From assembly GCF_900129885.1 (NCBI RefSeq), contig NZ_FQXE01000007.1, positions 160,313 to 224,312 of the forward strand: DNA of 64,000 nucleotides, read 5' to 3'. The position numbers were made by a program, and so were the translations under genes. Source of the DNA: Pollutimonas bauzanensis (lineage in GTDB: Bacteria; Pseudomonadota; Gammaproteobacteria; Burkholderiales; Burkholderiaceae_B). The notes below the pieces were generated by a model. The model was not told the origin of the DNA. It made no database searches and worked only from the letters and a program-made list of their open reading frames with translations. Below are positions 38,932-48,721 of the stretch, one piece after another (the stretch's first letter is position 1; every line of letters begins with the position of its first letter).

Positions 38932-39618
38932 GTGCCGGATGCTTTTTCTACCCCTGGCTGCCGCCTCGTCGTGCTGATTTCCGGCCGCGGCTCCAATATG
39001 CAGGCTATCGTCAATACGGTGCGCGACCACGCGCTGCCGGCGGAAATCTGCGCCGTCATCGCCAACAAGGCCGAGGCGGCGGGCCTGGAATGGGCGGGCG
39101 CGCAGGGCATAGCAAGCCTGTCGGTGGCGCATCGCGACTATCCCAGCCGGGAAGCGTTCGATGCGGCGCTGGCCGCCGCCATCGATGCCTTCGAGCCGGA
39201 TTATGTATTGCTGGCGGGCTTCATGCGGGTGCTGACGCCGGGATTCGTGGAACATTTCAATGGCCGGCTCATCAACATCCATCCGTCCCTGCTGCCCGCC
39301 TTCCCGGGCATGCACACCCACCAGCAGGCACTGGCGACGGGCGTGCAATGGCACGGCTGCACGGTCCATTTCGTGACGCCGGTGCTGGACCATGGCCCCA
39401 TCATCGCCCAAGGCGCGGTGGCCGTGCAGTCCGACGACACGCCCGACAGCTTGGCCCGCCGTGTGCTGCAGCTGGAACACCGTTTATATCCGGACGTGGT
39501 ACGCTGGCTGGCCGAAGGGCGCGTTTCGCTTGATGCCATGCAGCGCGTGCAGGTGCACGGCGTCGCCAGCCGCTCCTTCGTCCTGACGCCGCAAGGCGTC
39601 GAGCCATCACAAAGGTAA
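38932..39618 (+). CDS. purN: Phosphoribosylglycinamide formyltransferase (PurN)
   Basis: A 228-residue enzyme that formylates GAR with 10-formyl-tetrahydrofolate in purine synthesis. Motifs seen are LVVLISGRGSNMQAI, the catalytic INIHPSLLPAFPGMHTHQQAL with Asn and His, and HFVTPVLDHGPII with the catalytic Asp. The GTG at 38932 has AGGA 6 bp upstream and starts close to the family N-terminus. The C-terminal 20 residues extend a little beyond the common length. Confidence 0.95.
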   Translation: MPDAFSTPGCRLVVLISGRGSNMQAIVNTVRDHALPAEICAVIANKAEAAGLEWAGAQGIASLSVAHRDYPSREAFDAALAAAIDAFEPDYVLLAGFMRVLTPGFVEHFNGRLINIHPSLLPAFPGMHTHQQALATGVQWHGCTVHFVTPVLDHGPIIAQGAVAVQSDDTPDSLARRVLQLEHRLYPDVVRWLAEGRVSLDAMQRVQVHGVASRSFVLTPQGVEPSQR

Positions 39619-39620
39619 AC

Positions 39621-41183
39621 ATGAACAGTACAGACAAGCCTCGGCGCGCGCAGGGCAAAAGGCCCGAGCCCGGCAGGCAGGAACACGCAAGGGGCGGCGC
39701 CCGCTCCGGCCAGCGCGACCGCCACGCGCCGGCCCCGGCCCGCGACCAGGACGCCGCCGCCCGCCAGGCCGAGGGGGGCGCCTATGTCAGCCGGCCCTAT
39801 GTAATGGCCGCCGTGCGCATCGACCAGGTGCGCACCGTGCTGGGCGAAATACTGCAATGGAAGTTTCCCGCCGACGCGGTATTGTCCCGCTGGCTGCGGG
39901 CCCATCCCAAACTGGGCGCGCGCGACCGCGGCGAGGTCGCCGAAGCGGTTTTCGATGTGCTGCGCCATTTGCGCCGCTATCGCCAGTTCGCCGAAAGCGG
40001 CAGCGGGCCGGCTGCGCGCCGCCTGGCCATACTGGGCCTGGCGTCGGTGTTCGACAAGGCGGTGCTGGACACGGGCTTGTCGGATACCGAGCAGCACTGG
40101 CTCGAACATGTCCAGCGCATCGACGTCAAAAGCCTGTCGCGCGCCGTGCGCGACAGCCTGCCCGACTGGCTGGACGAGCGTCTGGCCAAGCTGGAAGCTG
40201 CGGATTCCCTGATCGCTGCATTGAACAAGTCCGCTCCGCTCGATGTGCGGATCAATCCGCTCAAGGGCGATCGCGACGAAATGCTCAAATTATTGCGCAG
40301 CGGCCCCGCCGCGCGCTATGACCCGCAGCCCACGCCTTATTCGCCGTGGGGCATACGCATGCAGGGCCGCCCGCCGGTCAATCGCTGGCCGATGTTCGAG
40401 AAAGGCGAGATCGAGGTCCAGGACGAAGGCAGCCAGATCCTGGCTGCGCTGGTGGCTCCCAAGCGCGGCGAAATGGTCATCGACTATTGCGCGGGAGCCG
40501 GCGGCAAGACGCTGCTGCTGGGCGCCTTGATGCGCTCCACCGGCCGCCTGTACGCCTTTGACGTCTCGGCCGCGCGTTTGGCGCGGGCCAAGCCGCGCTT
40601 TGCCCGCAGCGGCCTGTCCAATATCGTGCCGGTGGTCATCAACGCCGATAACGACCAGCGCGTGAAGCGCCTGCGCGGCAAGGCGCACCGGGTGCTGGTC
40701 GATGCGCCGTGCAGCGGCCTGGGCACGCTGCGGCGCAATCCCGACCTGAAGTGGCGCCAGCATCCTGAATCGCTGCAAGAGCTGCAGGACATGCAGGCCA
40801 GCATCCTGCGCCAGGCAGCGCGTTGCGTCGCGCCCGGCGGGCGGCTGGTGTATGCGACCTGCAGCGTGCTTCCGGAAGAGAACGAAGACCAGATTAGTGC
40901 GTTTTTAGCCGATAATCCTGATTTTACGCTGCTCGATGCCAGCAACATCGTGGCAGATCGTTGCAAAAATCTGACACTGCAAGGCCCTTATCTGAGCATG
41001 CGGCCTGACCTCCATGGCACCGACGGCTTCTTCGCGGCGGTCATGGAGCGCGCCAAGGCGGCCGACCCTGAAAAGCCCGCGGCGCAGGCCAAAGAGGCAC
41101 CGGCCCGGCCAGCCGATGCGCCTGAGCCTCCCCAGGACGCCCCAGAGGAGGCGCTGGACGCCGACATGGACGCGCAAGCTTGA
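39621..41183 (+). CDS. RsmB/NOP2-family rRNA cytosine-C5 methyltransferase
   Basis: A 520-residue SAM-dependent methyltransferase. The C-terminal catalytic half has CAGAGGKTLLLGALM (SAM site), DAPCSGLGTLRRNPDLKWR with the PC cysteine, and YATCSVLPEENEDQI with the TC cysteine; an N-terminal RNA-binding region precedes it. This is the two-cysteine NOP2/Sun chemistry for m5C in rRNA. The first 50 residues and last 45 are Arg-, Ala-, Pro- and Glu-rich low-complexity extensions. RsmB itself is one candidate identity, but the substrate base cannot be read from sequence. It lies 2 bp after purN. Confidence 0.88.
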   Translation: MNSTDKPRRAQGKRPEPGRQEHARGGARSGQRDRHAPAPARDQDAAARQAEGGAYVSRPYVMAAVRIDQVRTVLGEILQWKFPADAVLSRWLRAHPKLGARDRGEVAEAVFDVLRHLRRYRQFAESGSGPAARRLAILGLASVFDKAVLDTGLSDTEQHWLEHVQRIDVKSLSRAVRDSLPDWLDERLAKLEAADSLIAALNKSAPLDVRINPLKGDRDEMLKLLRSGPAARYDPQPTPYSPWGIRMQGRPPVNRWPMFEKGEIEVQDEGSQILAALVAPKRGEMVIDYCAGAGGKTLLLGALMRSTGRLYAFDVSAARLARAKPRFARSGLSNIVPVVINADNDQRVKRLRGKAHRVLVDAPCSGLGTLRRNPDLKWRQHPESLQELQDMQASILRQAARCVAPGGRLVYATCSVLPEENEDQISAFLADNPDFTLLDASNIVADRCKNLTLQGPYLSMRPDLHGTDGFFAAVMERAKAADPEKPAAQAKEAPARPADAPEPPQDAPEEALDADMDAQA

Positions 41184-41399
41184 AATCCGCCGCCCGCGCA
41201 TGACGGCTTTGGCGGCGGCGCCATGGCTGGGCAGAGGCGCGCGGCGGCATCGGGACAGGGTTTAAAGACCCTGATGACAGCAAGGTAAGGCCTTGTTTAA
41301 TTATTGATTTACGTTAAAACTAAATTGAAATTTAGCTGTCATATGGCTTACAAGTCGGCTACACTTTTCACTGTCTTAACATGAGGCCTTAACTGGTTT

Positions 41400-42608
41400 A
41401 TGGACTACATACTCAATTTTCTAGCGGGTGGTTTGCTGCAGTTTTCGTGGTGGCAGGTTTTGCTGGCCACGCTTGTACTGACCCACATTACCATAGTCGG
41501 CGTCACGGTGTTCCTGCACCGCAGCCAGACCCACCGCGGCCTGGACCTTCATCCGGCAGTGATGCATTTCTTCCGTTTCTGGATGTGGCTGACCACGGGC
41601 ATGGTCACCAAGGAGTGGGTGGCTATCCATCGCAAGCATCACGCCTACGTAGAGCGCGAGGGCGATCCCCATTCCCCGCTGGTATTCGGCATAGGCAAAG
41701 TGTTCTTTCGCGGCGCCGAACTGTACCGCCAGGAAGCCTCCATTCCCGACACGCTCAAGCGTTTCGGCCATGGCACGCCCGACGACTGGATCGAGCGCAA
41801 CCTCTACACGCGCCACAGCCTGATGGGCATACTGATCATGCTGGTGCTGGACCTGGCCCTGTTCGGCGTCCTGGGTCTTACCGTGTGGGCGGTGCAAATG
41901 GCCTGGATTCCTTTCTGGGCCGCCGGCGTGGTCAACGGCCTGGGCCATTATGTGGGCTATCGCAACTACGCCAGTCCCGACACCAGCACCAATGTGTTCC
42001 CCTGGGGGATCATCATAGGGGGCGAAGAGCTGCACAACAATCACCACGCCTACGGCACATCGGCCAAGTTTTCGGCCAAATGGTATGAAGTCGATATCGG
42101 CTGGGGCTATATCAAGGTGCTCAGCGCGCTGCGCCTGGCCACGGTTCGCCGGGTTGCGCCCAAGCTCAAGCTCGAGCCATCGAAAAGCGCGGTCGACGCC
42201 AGCACCTTGCAGGGCGTCATCACTCACCGCTACGAAATCCTGGCCCGCTATACCGACCTGGTCAAGAAGGCGGCCAGCGAGGAACTCGCCAAGCTCAAGC
42301 CATCGCGCAAGCAAGGCAGCCCCGACTGCCGCTGGACCCTGCTCAGCCGCAGCAAGGACTGGCTGGCCCGCAACGACGATGCGCTCGAACCGGCCCAGCG
42401 CGCCGAACTCGAAACCATCCTGGCCGATAATCAGTCCCTGTCCACCCTGGTGCAAATGCGCCGCGAACTGACCCGCCTCTGGGAAAGCTCCAGCGCCAGC
42501 AGCGAACAATTGCTGGCCGATCTGCAGGCATGGTGCCAGCGCGCACAACAAAGCGGCATCGAAGGCCTCGAGCAGTTCGCCAACCGGTTGCGCCGCTACG
42601 CGGCATGA
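41400..42608 (+). CDS. Membrane fatty acid desaturase (DesA/delta-9 type)
   Basis: A 402-residue integral-membrane di-iron desaturase. The three histidine boxes are present: HRSQTH (about residue 39), HRKHHAY (about 76) and ELHNNHHAYG (about 213). Hydrophobic helices lie at about 12-35 and 140-180. It probably introduces a double bond into membrane fatty acyl chains. The C-terminal 130 residues are soluble, helical and Ala/Leu/Ser-rich, longer than in minimal desaturases. Its stop overlaps the helicase start (ATGA), an unexpected pairing. Confidence 0.88.
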   Translation: MDYILNFLAGGLLQFSWWQVLLATLVLTHITIVGVTVFLHRSQTHRGLDLHPAVMHFFRFWMWLTTGMVTKEWVAIHRKHHAYVEREGDPHSPLVFGIGKVFFRGAELYRQEASIPDTLKRFGHGTPDDWIERNLYTRHSLMGILIMLVLDLALFGVLGLTVWAVQMAWIPFWAAGVVNGLGHYVGYRNYASPDTSTNVFPWGIIIGGEELHNNHHAYGTSAKFSAKWYEVDIGWGYIKVLSALRLATVRRVAPKLKLEPSKSAVDASTLQGVITHRYEILARYTDLVKKAASEELAKLKPSRKQGSPDCRWTLLSRSKDWLARNDDALEPAQRAELETILADNQSLSTLVQMRRELTRLWESSSASSEQLLADLQAWCQRAQQSGIEGLEQFANRLRRYAA

Positions 42609-44953
42609 TATCCAGTCTCAACCCTGAACAGCAAGCCGCAGTAACTCTCCCTTCCCGACACGCACTGGTTCTGGCCGGTGCGGGTAGCGGCAAGACCCGA
42701 GTCCTGACTACGCGCATGGCCTGGCTGATTCAAACCAGCCAGGCCAGTCCGTTTGGGCTGCTGGCGGTCACCTTCACCAATAAATCGGCGCGTGAGATGC
42801 TCACGCGCCTGTCCGCCTTGCTGCCCATCAATACGCGCGGCATGTGGGTCGGCACCTTTCACGGATTATGCAATCGCCTGTTGCGCGCGCATCACCGCGA
42901 CGCCGGCCTGATTCAGACCTTCCAGATACTCGATAGCGCCGATCAGCTGGCGGCCATCAAGCGCCTGATCAAGGGCGCCGGCATCGATGACGAAAAGTTT
43001 CCGCCGCGCGATGTCCAGCGCTTCATCAACGGCGCCAAGGAAGAAGGGCGGCGGCCCCACGATGTCGCGGTCAATGATCCGCATGGCCGCCGCCTGGTCG
43101 AAATCTATCAGTTGTACCAGGACCAGTGCGAACGCGAGGGCGTGGTCGATTTCGCCGAATTGCTGCTGCGCGCCTTCGAGCTGCTGCAACGCAACGCCCC
43201 GATACGCGAGCACTATCAGCGCCGCTTCCAGCATATCCTGGTCGACGAATTCCAGGATACCAACACGCTGCAGTACCGCTGGCTGACCTTGCTGGCGGGC
43301 GGCGGCGCTTCCATTTTCGCCGTGGGCGACGACGATCAGTCTATCTACGCCTTCCGTGGCGCCAATGTGGGCAATATGGCCGACTTCGAGCGCGACTACG
43401 CCCAGGGCAATGTGATACGGCTGGAGCAGAATTACCGCTCTTACGGCCATATACTGGATTCAGCCAACGCCCTGATTGCGCACAACACCGCCCGCCTGGG
43501 TAAAAACCTGTGGACGGAGCAGGGCGTGGGCGAGCCGCTGCGGGTCGTGGAGCAGGCATCGGACCTGCTTGAAGCCCGATGGATCATCGACGAAATCAAG
43601 GCGCTGATCAACGATGGCCGCCTGCGCCGCGAAATCGCGGTGCTCTATCGCAGCAACGCCCAATCGCGGATCATCGAGCATGCCCTGTTTTCGGCTGCCA
43701 TTCCTTACAAGGTGTACGGCGGCCTGCGGTTTTTCGAACGCCAGGAAGTCAAGCACGCGCTGGCCTATCTGCGGCTCATGGACAACCCGCATGACGACAC
43801 ATCATGGCTGCGGGTGGTCAATTTCCCGGCGCGCGGCATCGGGGCGCGCACGCTGGAGCAACTGGCCGATATCGCGCGCGAGCAGAATACCAGCTTGTTC
43901 CGCGCCGTGCCTTACATGGCGGGCAAGGGCGGCACCAATCTCGCGCGTTTTGCCGAACTGATCCAGCAAATGGCGCATGAGGCGCAGATACTGTCTCTGC
44001 CCGAGCTTATCGAGCATGTGGTGCATCACAGCGGCCTGCTGGCGCACTATCAGAACGACAGGGAAGGCGTCGACCGCCTGGAAAACCTCCAGGAATTGGT
44101 GAACGCCGCGGCTGGCTTCGTCGCCGAAGAGAATTTCGAAAACCTGCCGGCGGGGCGGATCGCCGACGACCGCGACGCGGCGGCGGTCCCGAATGCGGCC
44201 GACGGGGCCGGCATGCCCGCGGGTGCCGATGGCGCGGACGGCGATGCCGGCGCCCCGCCGGATGATGCTTTCCCCGGGGCGGCGAGCGCCATGTCGCCGC
44301 TGGCCGCCTTCCTGACCCACGCTTCGCTGGAAGCGGGCGACAACCAGGCGCAGGCGGGCCAGGACGCGGTTCAGCTGATGACGGTGCATGCCGCCAAGGG
44401 ACTGGAATTCGATTCGGTATTCATCACCGGTGTCGAGGAAGGCCTGTTTCCGCATGAAAACAGCTTGCTGGAAGCCGCGGGGCTGGAAGAGGAACGGCGC
44501 CTGATGTATGTCGCCATTACCCGGGCGCGCGAGCGCCTGTACCTGACGCTGGCGCAAAGCCGCATGCTGCACGGGCAGACCCGCTATGCCATGCGCTCGC
44601 GCTTTCTGGACGAGATTCCCGACGAACACCTGAAATGGCTGACGCCCAAGGAAGGGCGCGCGGCGGTGCGCGAGAACACTTGGAGCGGCGCATTCCGGCG
44701 CGGCGACGCCTACAATCGGCCGGATAGCGGCACGGTGGCGCCCCGCATGCCGCGCAGCCTCGCGACGGGCGTCACAGTGGGCGAGCAGCACTTTCGCATA
44801 GGTTCGGGCGTGCGCCATGGCAAATTCGGCGAAGGCACGGTCATCGGCCTGAGCGGCATGGGCCAGGATGCCCAGGCGCAGATCCAGTTTCGCGAAGCCG
44901 GCACCAAGACGCTGGCCCTGGGCGTGGCCAAGCTCGAAATCATCGCGGGCTGA
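42605..44953 (+). CDS. uvrD: UvrD/Rep/PcrA-family DNA helicase
   Basis: A 782-residue superfamily 1 ATP-dependent 3'-5' helicase for repair. Motifs run in order: LNPEQQAAVTLPSRHALVLAGAGSGKTRVL (Q motif and Walker A, about residues 5-33), GTFHGLCNRLLR, VDEFQDTNTLQYRWL (Walker B), GDDDQSIYAFRGAN, LEQNYRSYGHIL, VQLMTVHAAKGLEFDSVF and MYVAITRARERLYLTLAQ. A Gly/Ala/Asp-rich insert at about 535-575 interrupts the 2B region. The ATG at 42605 overlaps the desaturase stop and starts the family N-terminus. Confidence 0.95.
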   Translation: MISSLNPEQQAAVTLPSRHALVLAGAGSGKTRVLTTRMAWLIQTSQASPFGLLAVTFTNKSAREMLTRLSALLPINTRGMWVGTFHGLCNRLLRAHHRDAGLIQTFQILDSADQLAAIKRLIKGAGIDDEKFPPRDVQRFINGAKEEGRRPHDVAVNDPHGRRLVEIYQLYQDQCEREGVVDFAELLLRAFELLQRNAPIREHYQRRFQHILVDEFQDTNTLQYRWLTLLAGGGASIFAVGDDDQSIYAFRGANVGNMADFERDYAQGNVIRLEQNYRSYGHILDSANALIAHNTARLGKNLWTEQGVGEPLRVVEQASDLLEARWIIDEIKALINDGRLRREIAVLYRSNAQSRIIEHALFSAAIPYKVYGGLRFFERQEVKHALAYLRLMDNPHDDTSWLRVVNFPARGIGARTLEQLADIAREQNTSLFRAVPYMAGKGGTNLARFAELIQQMAHEAQILSLPELIEHVVHHSGLLAHYQNDREGVDRLENLQELVNAAAGFVAEENFENLPAGRIADDRDAAAVPNAADGAGMPAGADGADGDAGAPPDDAFPGAASAMSPLAAFLTHASLEAGDNQAQAGQDAVQLMTVHAAKGLEFDSVFITGVEEGLFPHENSLLEAAGLEEERRLMYVAITRARERLYLTLAQSRMLHGQTRYAMRSRFLDEIPDEHLKWLTPKEGRAAVRENTWSGAFRRGDAYNRPDSGTVAPRMPRSLATGVTVGEQHFRIGSGVRHGKFGEGTVIGLSGMGQDAQAQIQFREAGTKTLALGVAKLEIIAG

Positions 44954-44965
44954 AGGGGAGGACGC

Positions 44966-45319
44966 ATGGAAAACCAGAAAGCTATCGATGGCGCCCCGGC
45001 AGCGGCCGGTCCCGCGAGCGGCGTGGCGGAATCGCCCGCCTACCTTATCGGCCACATCACCGTCAAGGATGCGGCCAAATGGGCGGAGTATTGCAGCAAG
45101 GTTCCGGCCACGGTGGCGCCCTGGGGCGCGGAACTGGTGTTCCGCGGCGGGCGCGCCCGGGCGCTGGCCGGCGAACACGCCCACACCGATGCGGTGGTGA
45201 TACGCTTTCCGGATCGCGCCTCCCTGGCCGGCTGGCACGCGTCCGCCGCCTATCAGGCCATCGTCCCCCTGCGCATGCAGGCGGCCGACGTGGTGATCAT
45301 CGGCTACGACGGGCAATAG
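44966..45319 (+). CDS. DUF1330 family protein
   Basis: A 117-residue protein with a DUF1330 alpha/beta-barrel domain beginning YLIGHITVKDAAKWAEYCSKVPATVAPWGAELVFRGG and ending ADVVIIGYDG. About 20 low-complexity residues precede the domain. Family function is unknown. It begins 12 bp after the helicase stop with a GGGGAGG element upstream, so it is probably in the same transcript. Nothing around it suggests a specific role. Confidence 0.8.
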   Translation: MENQKAIDGAPAAAGPASGVAESPAYLIGHITVKDAAKWAEYCSKVPATVAPWGAELVFRGGRARALAGEHAHTDAVVIRFPDRASLAGWHASAAYQAIVPLRMQAADVVIIGYDGQ

Positions 45320-45416
45320 CGGCCGGCAGGCGCGCGGCCCTTCGGTATAAAATTCGTCAGTTTCCCGTGGACGGCGGCCGTACCCGTTTAATCGATTACT
45401 TTCGGATGACAAACCC

Positions 45417-46541
45417 ATGAAAATCAGAGCGGCGCTTTTGCGCGAGGTCGGGATGGCGGCTCCCTATGCTGAAAGCCGGCCATTGCGCATCACCGAGGTT
45501 GAACTGGACCCGCCCGGTTTCGGCGAGGTCCTGATAAAGATAAAGGCGGCGGGCCTGTGCCATTCCGACCTGTCGGTCATCAACGGCGACCGCCCTCGCG
45601 GAGTGCCCATAGTTTTGGGGCACGAGTCTTCGGCGGAAGTGGTGCAAGTCGGCGGCGGCGTGTCCGACCTGCAGCCTGGCGACCATGTCGTCATGGTGTT
45701 CGTGCCGGCCTGCGGCTGCTGCAATCCCTGCATGCAGGCCCGGCCGGCGCTGTGCGAACCCGGCGCCGCGGCCAACACCCAGGGCACTTTGCTGGGCGGC
45801 GCGCGCCGCCTCCATATCGGCGACGAATACCTCAATCACCACACCGGCGTTTCATGCTTCGCGGACCACGCCGTCGTGTCCAGGCGTTCATGCGTCAAGG
45901 TCCTTGCGGACATTACGCATCGCGAGGCGGCCTTGTTCGGCTGCGCCGTATTGACCGGGGCGGGAGCCGTGATTAATCGCGCCCGGATCAGGGTGGGCGA
46001 TACGGCCGCCATCGTGGGCCTGGGCGGCGTGGGCCTGAGCGCTTTGCTGGCGGCCGTGGCCGGCGGGGCGCGGCGCGTGGTCGCCGTCGACCTCAGCGAT
46101 GAAAAGCTGGCGCTGGCCACGCAATTGGGCGCGACGCATGCCGTCAACCCCAGGCATGTGAAGAGCGATGCCGACCTGTACGAGATGGCGGGCGGGCAGG
46201 TGGATTACGGCTTCGACATGGCCGGCGCGGTTCCCGCCTTCGAGACCGCATATAAACTGACCCGCCGGGGCGGCGTCACGATTACCTCGGGCCTGCCCAA
46301 TCCCAAATCCAGCTTCTCCTTGTCACTGTCCCAACTGGTGGGCGAAGAACGCGAAATTCGCGGCAGCTATCTGGGTTCCGGCGTGCCGGCGATAGATATC
46401 GGCCGCTACATCGACCTGTACAAGGCGGGAAGATTGCCGGTCGACCGGCTGCTGGGCAAATCGTTTTCGCTGGACCAGGTCAATGAAGGCTTCGACCATC
46501 TCGCCTCGGGTGGCAGTTTGCGGGACGCCATCGTTTTTTAA
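45417..46541 (+). CDS. Zinc-dependent alcohol dehydrogenase (medium-chain)
   Basis: A 374-residue medium-chain dehydrogenase. Catalytic zinc ligands are visible in GLCHSDLSV and VLGHESSAEVV, the structural zinc loop in CGCCNPCMQARPALC, and the NAD-binding motif in VGLGGVGLSALLAAV. It should oxidise an alcohol or aldehyde adduct with NAD(P); the substrate is unknown. It follows the DUF1330 gene by about 100 bp and ends in an operon-like ribosome-binding site with only a five-codon mini-frame after it. Confidence 0.85.
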   Translation: MKIRAALLREVGMAAPYAESRPLRITEVELDPPGFGEVLIKIKAAGLCHSDLSVINGDRPRGVPIVLGHESSAEVVQVGGGVSDLQPGDHVVMVFVPACGCCNPCMQARPALCEPGAAANTQGTLLGGARRLHIGDEYLNHHTGVSCFADHAVVSRRSCVKVLADITHREAALFGCAVLTGAGAVINRARIRVGDTAAIVGLGGVGLSALLAAVAGGARRVVAVDLSDEKLALATQLGATHAVNPRHVKSDADLYEMAGGQVDYGFDMAGAVPAFETAYKLTRRGGVTITSGLPNPKSSFSLSLSQLVGEEREIRGSYLGSGVPAIDIGRYIDLYKAGRLPVDRLLGKSFSLDQVNEGFDHLASGGSLRDAIVF

Positions 46542-46564
46542 CGATGTGCAGACTGGAAAGCCAA

Positions 46565-46592
46565 CGGAGACATAACAATGTATAAGTATTAG
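46565..46592 (+). other. Ribosome-binding site and tiny frame Met-Tyr-Lys-Tyr-stop
   Basis: CGGAGA at 46565-46570, 7 bp before an ATG at 46578, is followed by TAT-AAG-TAT and a TAG stop at 46590-46592. The layout resembles the start of a gene in the dehydrogenase operon that has been cut off, or a leader mini-ORF. The remaining sequence to the convergent ABC-F gene at 46775 holds nothing recognisable. Confidence 0.25.
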
Positions 46593-46774
46593 CTCGCGCG
46601 CAACTTGCACCCGCCCACGGCGCCTGGCCATTGGGTTTATTGGACGGGTGCTGGTATCGAGCCTGGCAACCGGATTCATCGGAGGGGCGCCGGTATCTTT
46701 GCCGCGAGACGTGGTTCAGCCGAAAGTTAATGTAGGCGACAGCGGCGTGTCAAGGGCAACAGCCGCGTGTTCAC

Positions 46775-48721
46775 TCAACTCCCGGCAAGCGACTCCAATT
46801 CCTCCTGCAACTCCAGCCATTGCTCTTCCAGCTGGCCATGCCTTTTGCTCAGTTCGCCGTGTTCCCCCAGCAAGCTGATGCGTTCTTCGCGGCGCGCCTC
46901 CGAATAGAAATCCGGGTCGGCGATCAAGGCGTCCAGCTCCTTCAGCCGCCGGCTGGCCTGCTCCATATCGGCTTCGGCCTTCTTCAGCCTGCTGTCCAGC
47001 GGCTTGCGCAAAGCCGCCAGGCGTTGCCGCTCCTCGGCATCCTGCCGGCGCTGCGCCTTGCGGTCCAGCCCCTGCGCCCCGGCGCTGCCACCTTGCGCAT
47101 CGTTGCGTGCATCATTGCGCGCCTCGGCCCGGGCCGAGGCCGAGCGCGCCGCCAGCCAATCCCGGTAATCTTCCAGATCGCCGTCGAATTCATGCACCTG
47201 CCCATCGGCCACGATCCAGAAACTGTCCACTGTCGTGCGTAGAAGATGGCGGTCATGCGATACCAGCAATACGCTGCCGGCGAACTCCGCCAGCGCGGTC
47301 GCCAATGCTTCGCGCGTATCCACATCCAGGTGATTGCTCGGCTCGTCCAGCAACAGCAGATTGGGCTTCTGCCAGACTATCAGCGATAGCGCCAGCCGCG
47401 CTTTCTCGCCGCCCGACATCGGGGCCACTTTGTTGTTGACCGTGTCGCCGCTGAAGCCGAAGCCGCCCAGATAATTGCGCAATTCCTGCTCGCGCGCCTG
47501 CGGAGCCAGCCGCGACAGATGCTGCAGCGGCGTCGATTCCAGGTCCAGCATGTCCAGCTGATGCTGGGCGAAATAGCCTATTTCCAGGCCCTTGGAGGCG
47601 CGCCGTTCACCGGCCAGCACCGGCAATTCCTCGGCCAGGGTCTTGATCAGCGTGCTCTTGCCGGCGCCATTGACGCCCAGCACCCCGATGCGGCCGCCGC
47701 CGCGCACCATGAGCTGCACATCGCGCAGCACGACCCGGGCATTGCCCTGGTCGTCGGTATAGCCTGTCGACACCTTGTCCAGCACCAGCAAGGGGTCGGG
47801 CATGCTCGTCGGCGTGGGTATGCGTATATCGATGCCGGATTCGGCCTGCAGCGGCGCCAGCACCTCCATCCGGGCCAGGGCTTTCACGCGGCTTTGCGCC
47901 TGCTTGGCTTTGGTGGCCTTGGCCTTGAAGCGGTCGATAAAGCTTTGCAGCCGGGCCGTTTCGCGCGTCTGGCGGTCCCAGGCCAGGTGGGTCAGGCGCA
48001 TGCGCTCGGCGCGCTGCGTCAGGAAGTCCTCGTAGCCGCCGCGGTACCGCATCAGCTTGCCATGGTCGAAATGCAGTATCGTCCTGGCCACCGCATCCAG
48101 GAATTCGGTGTCGTGCGAAATCAGCAGCACGGTGCCCTCATAGGAGCCCAGCCAGCGCTCCAGCCACAACATGGCGTCCAGATCGAGGTGGTTGGTCGGC
48201 TCATCGAGCAGCAGCAGTTCGGAAGGCGCCATCAGCGCGCGGGCCAGCGCCAGGCGCATTTGCCAGCCGCCGGAGAAACTGTTGACCGGGGAGAGCCACT
48301 GGCCGGGGGCGAAGCCCAGGCCGGCCAGCAGTTGCTCCGCCCGGGAAGGCGCGCTCCATGCGTCGGCCTCGACCAGGGCAGACTCCAGCTCGGCGATGCG
48401 ATGGCCATTGCTGTCGGGCGTGCTGGCGCGTTCGGCCTGCAGGGCCCGCAGATGCGTATCTCCGTCCATCACGAACTCGCGGGCCGGGGCGCTGTTGTCG
48501 CTGATTTCCTGTTCGACGCTGGCGATGCGCCAACCCGCCGGGATGAATACCGTCCCGGCGTCGGCGTCGAGCCGCCCCTGCAGCAGGGAAAACAGGGTCG
48601 ATTTCCCCGCTCCGTTCTTGCCGACCATGCCCACCCGCTCGCCGGGATTGATCACGAAATCGGTGTTCTCCAGCAGTACTTTCGCACCCCGGCGTAATGT
48701 CAAACCTGTAGCGCGGATCAC
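46775..48721 (-). CDS. ABC-F family ATPase (YheS/Uup-like)
   Basis: A 648-residue protein with two ABC domains and no membrane segments, as in ribosome-associated ABC-F proteins. First domain: GKNGAGKST, SGGWQMRLALARALMAPSELLLLDEPTNHLD; second: GVNGAGKST, SGGEKARLALSLIVWQKPNLLLLDEPSNHLD. The linker (about 240-300) is Lys/Arg-rich and helical. The C-terminal 110 residues form a charged coiled-coil like YheS. It probably acts on the ribosome rather than in transport. It overlaps prmB by 4 bp; PrmB modifies ribosomal protein L3, so both may act on ribosomes. Confidence 0.9.
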   Translation of the reverse strand: MIRATGLTLRRGAKVLLENTDFVINPGERVGMVGKNGAGKSTLFSLLQGRLDADAGTVFIPAGWRIASVEQEISDNSAPAREFVMDGDTHLRALQAERASTPDSNGHRIAELESALVEADAWSAPSRAEQLLAGLGFAPGQWLSPVNSFSGGWQMRLALARALMAPSELLLLDEPTNHLDLDAMLWLERWLGSYEGTVLLISHDTEFLDAVARTILHFDHGKLMRYRGGYEDFLTQRAERMRLTHLAWDRQTRETARLQSFIDRFKAKATKAKQAQSRVKALARMEVLAPLQAESGIDIRIPTPTSMPDPLLVLDKVSTGYTDDQGNARVVLRDVQLMVRGGGRIGVLGVNGAGKSTLIKTLAEELPVLAGERRASKGLEIGYFAQHQLDMLDLESTPLQHLSRLAPQAREQELRNYLGGFGFSGDTVNNKVAPMSGGEKARLALSLIVWQKPNLLLLDEPSNHLDVDTREALATALAEFAGSVLLVSHDRHLLRTTVDSFWIVADGQVHEFDGDLEDYRDWLAARSASARAEARNDARNDAQGGSAGAQGLDRKAQRRQDAEERQRLAALRKPLDSRLKKAEADMEQASRRLKELDALIADPDFYSEARREERISLLGEHGELSKRHGQLEEQWLELQEELESLAGS

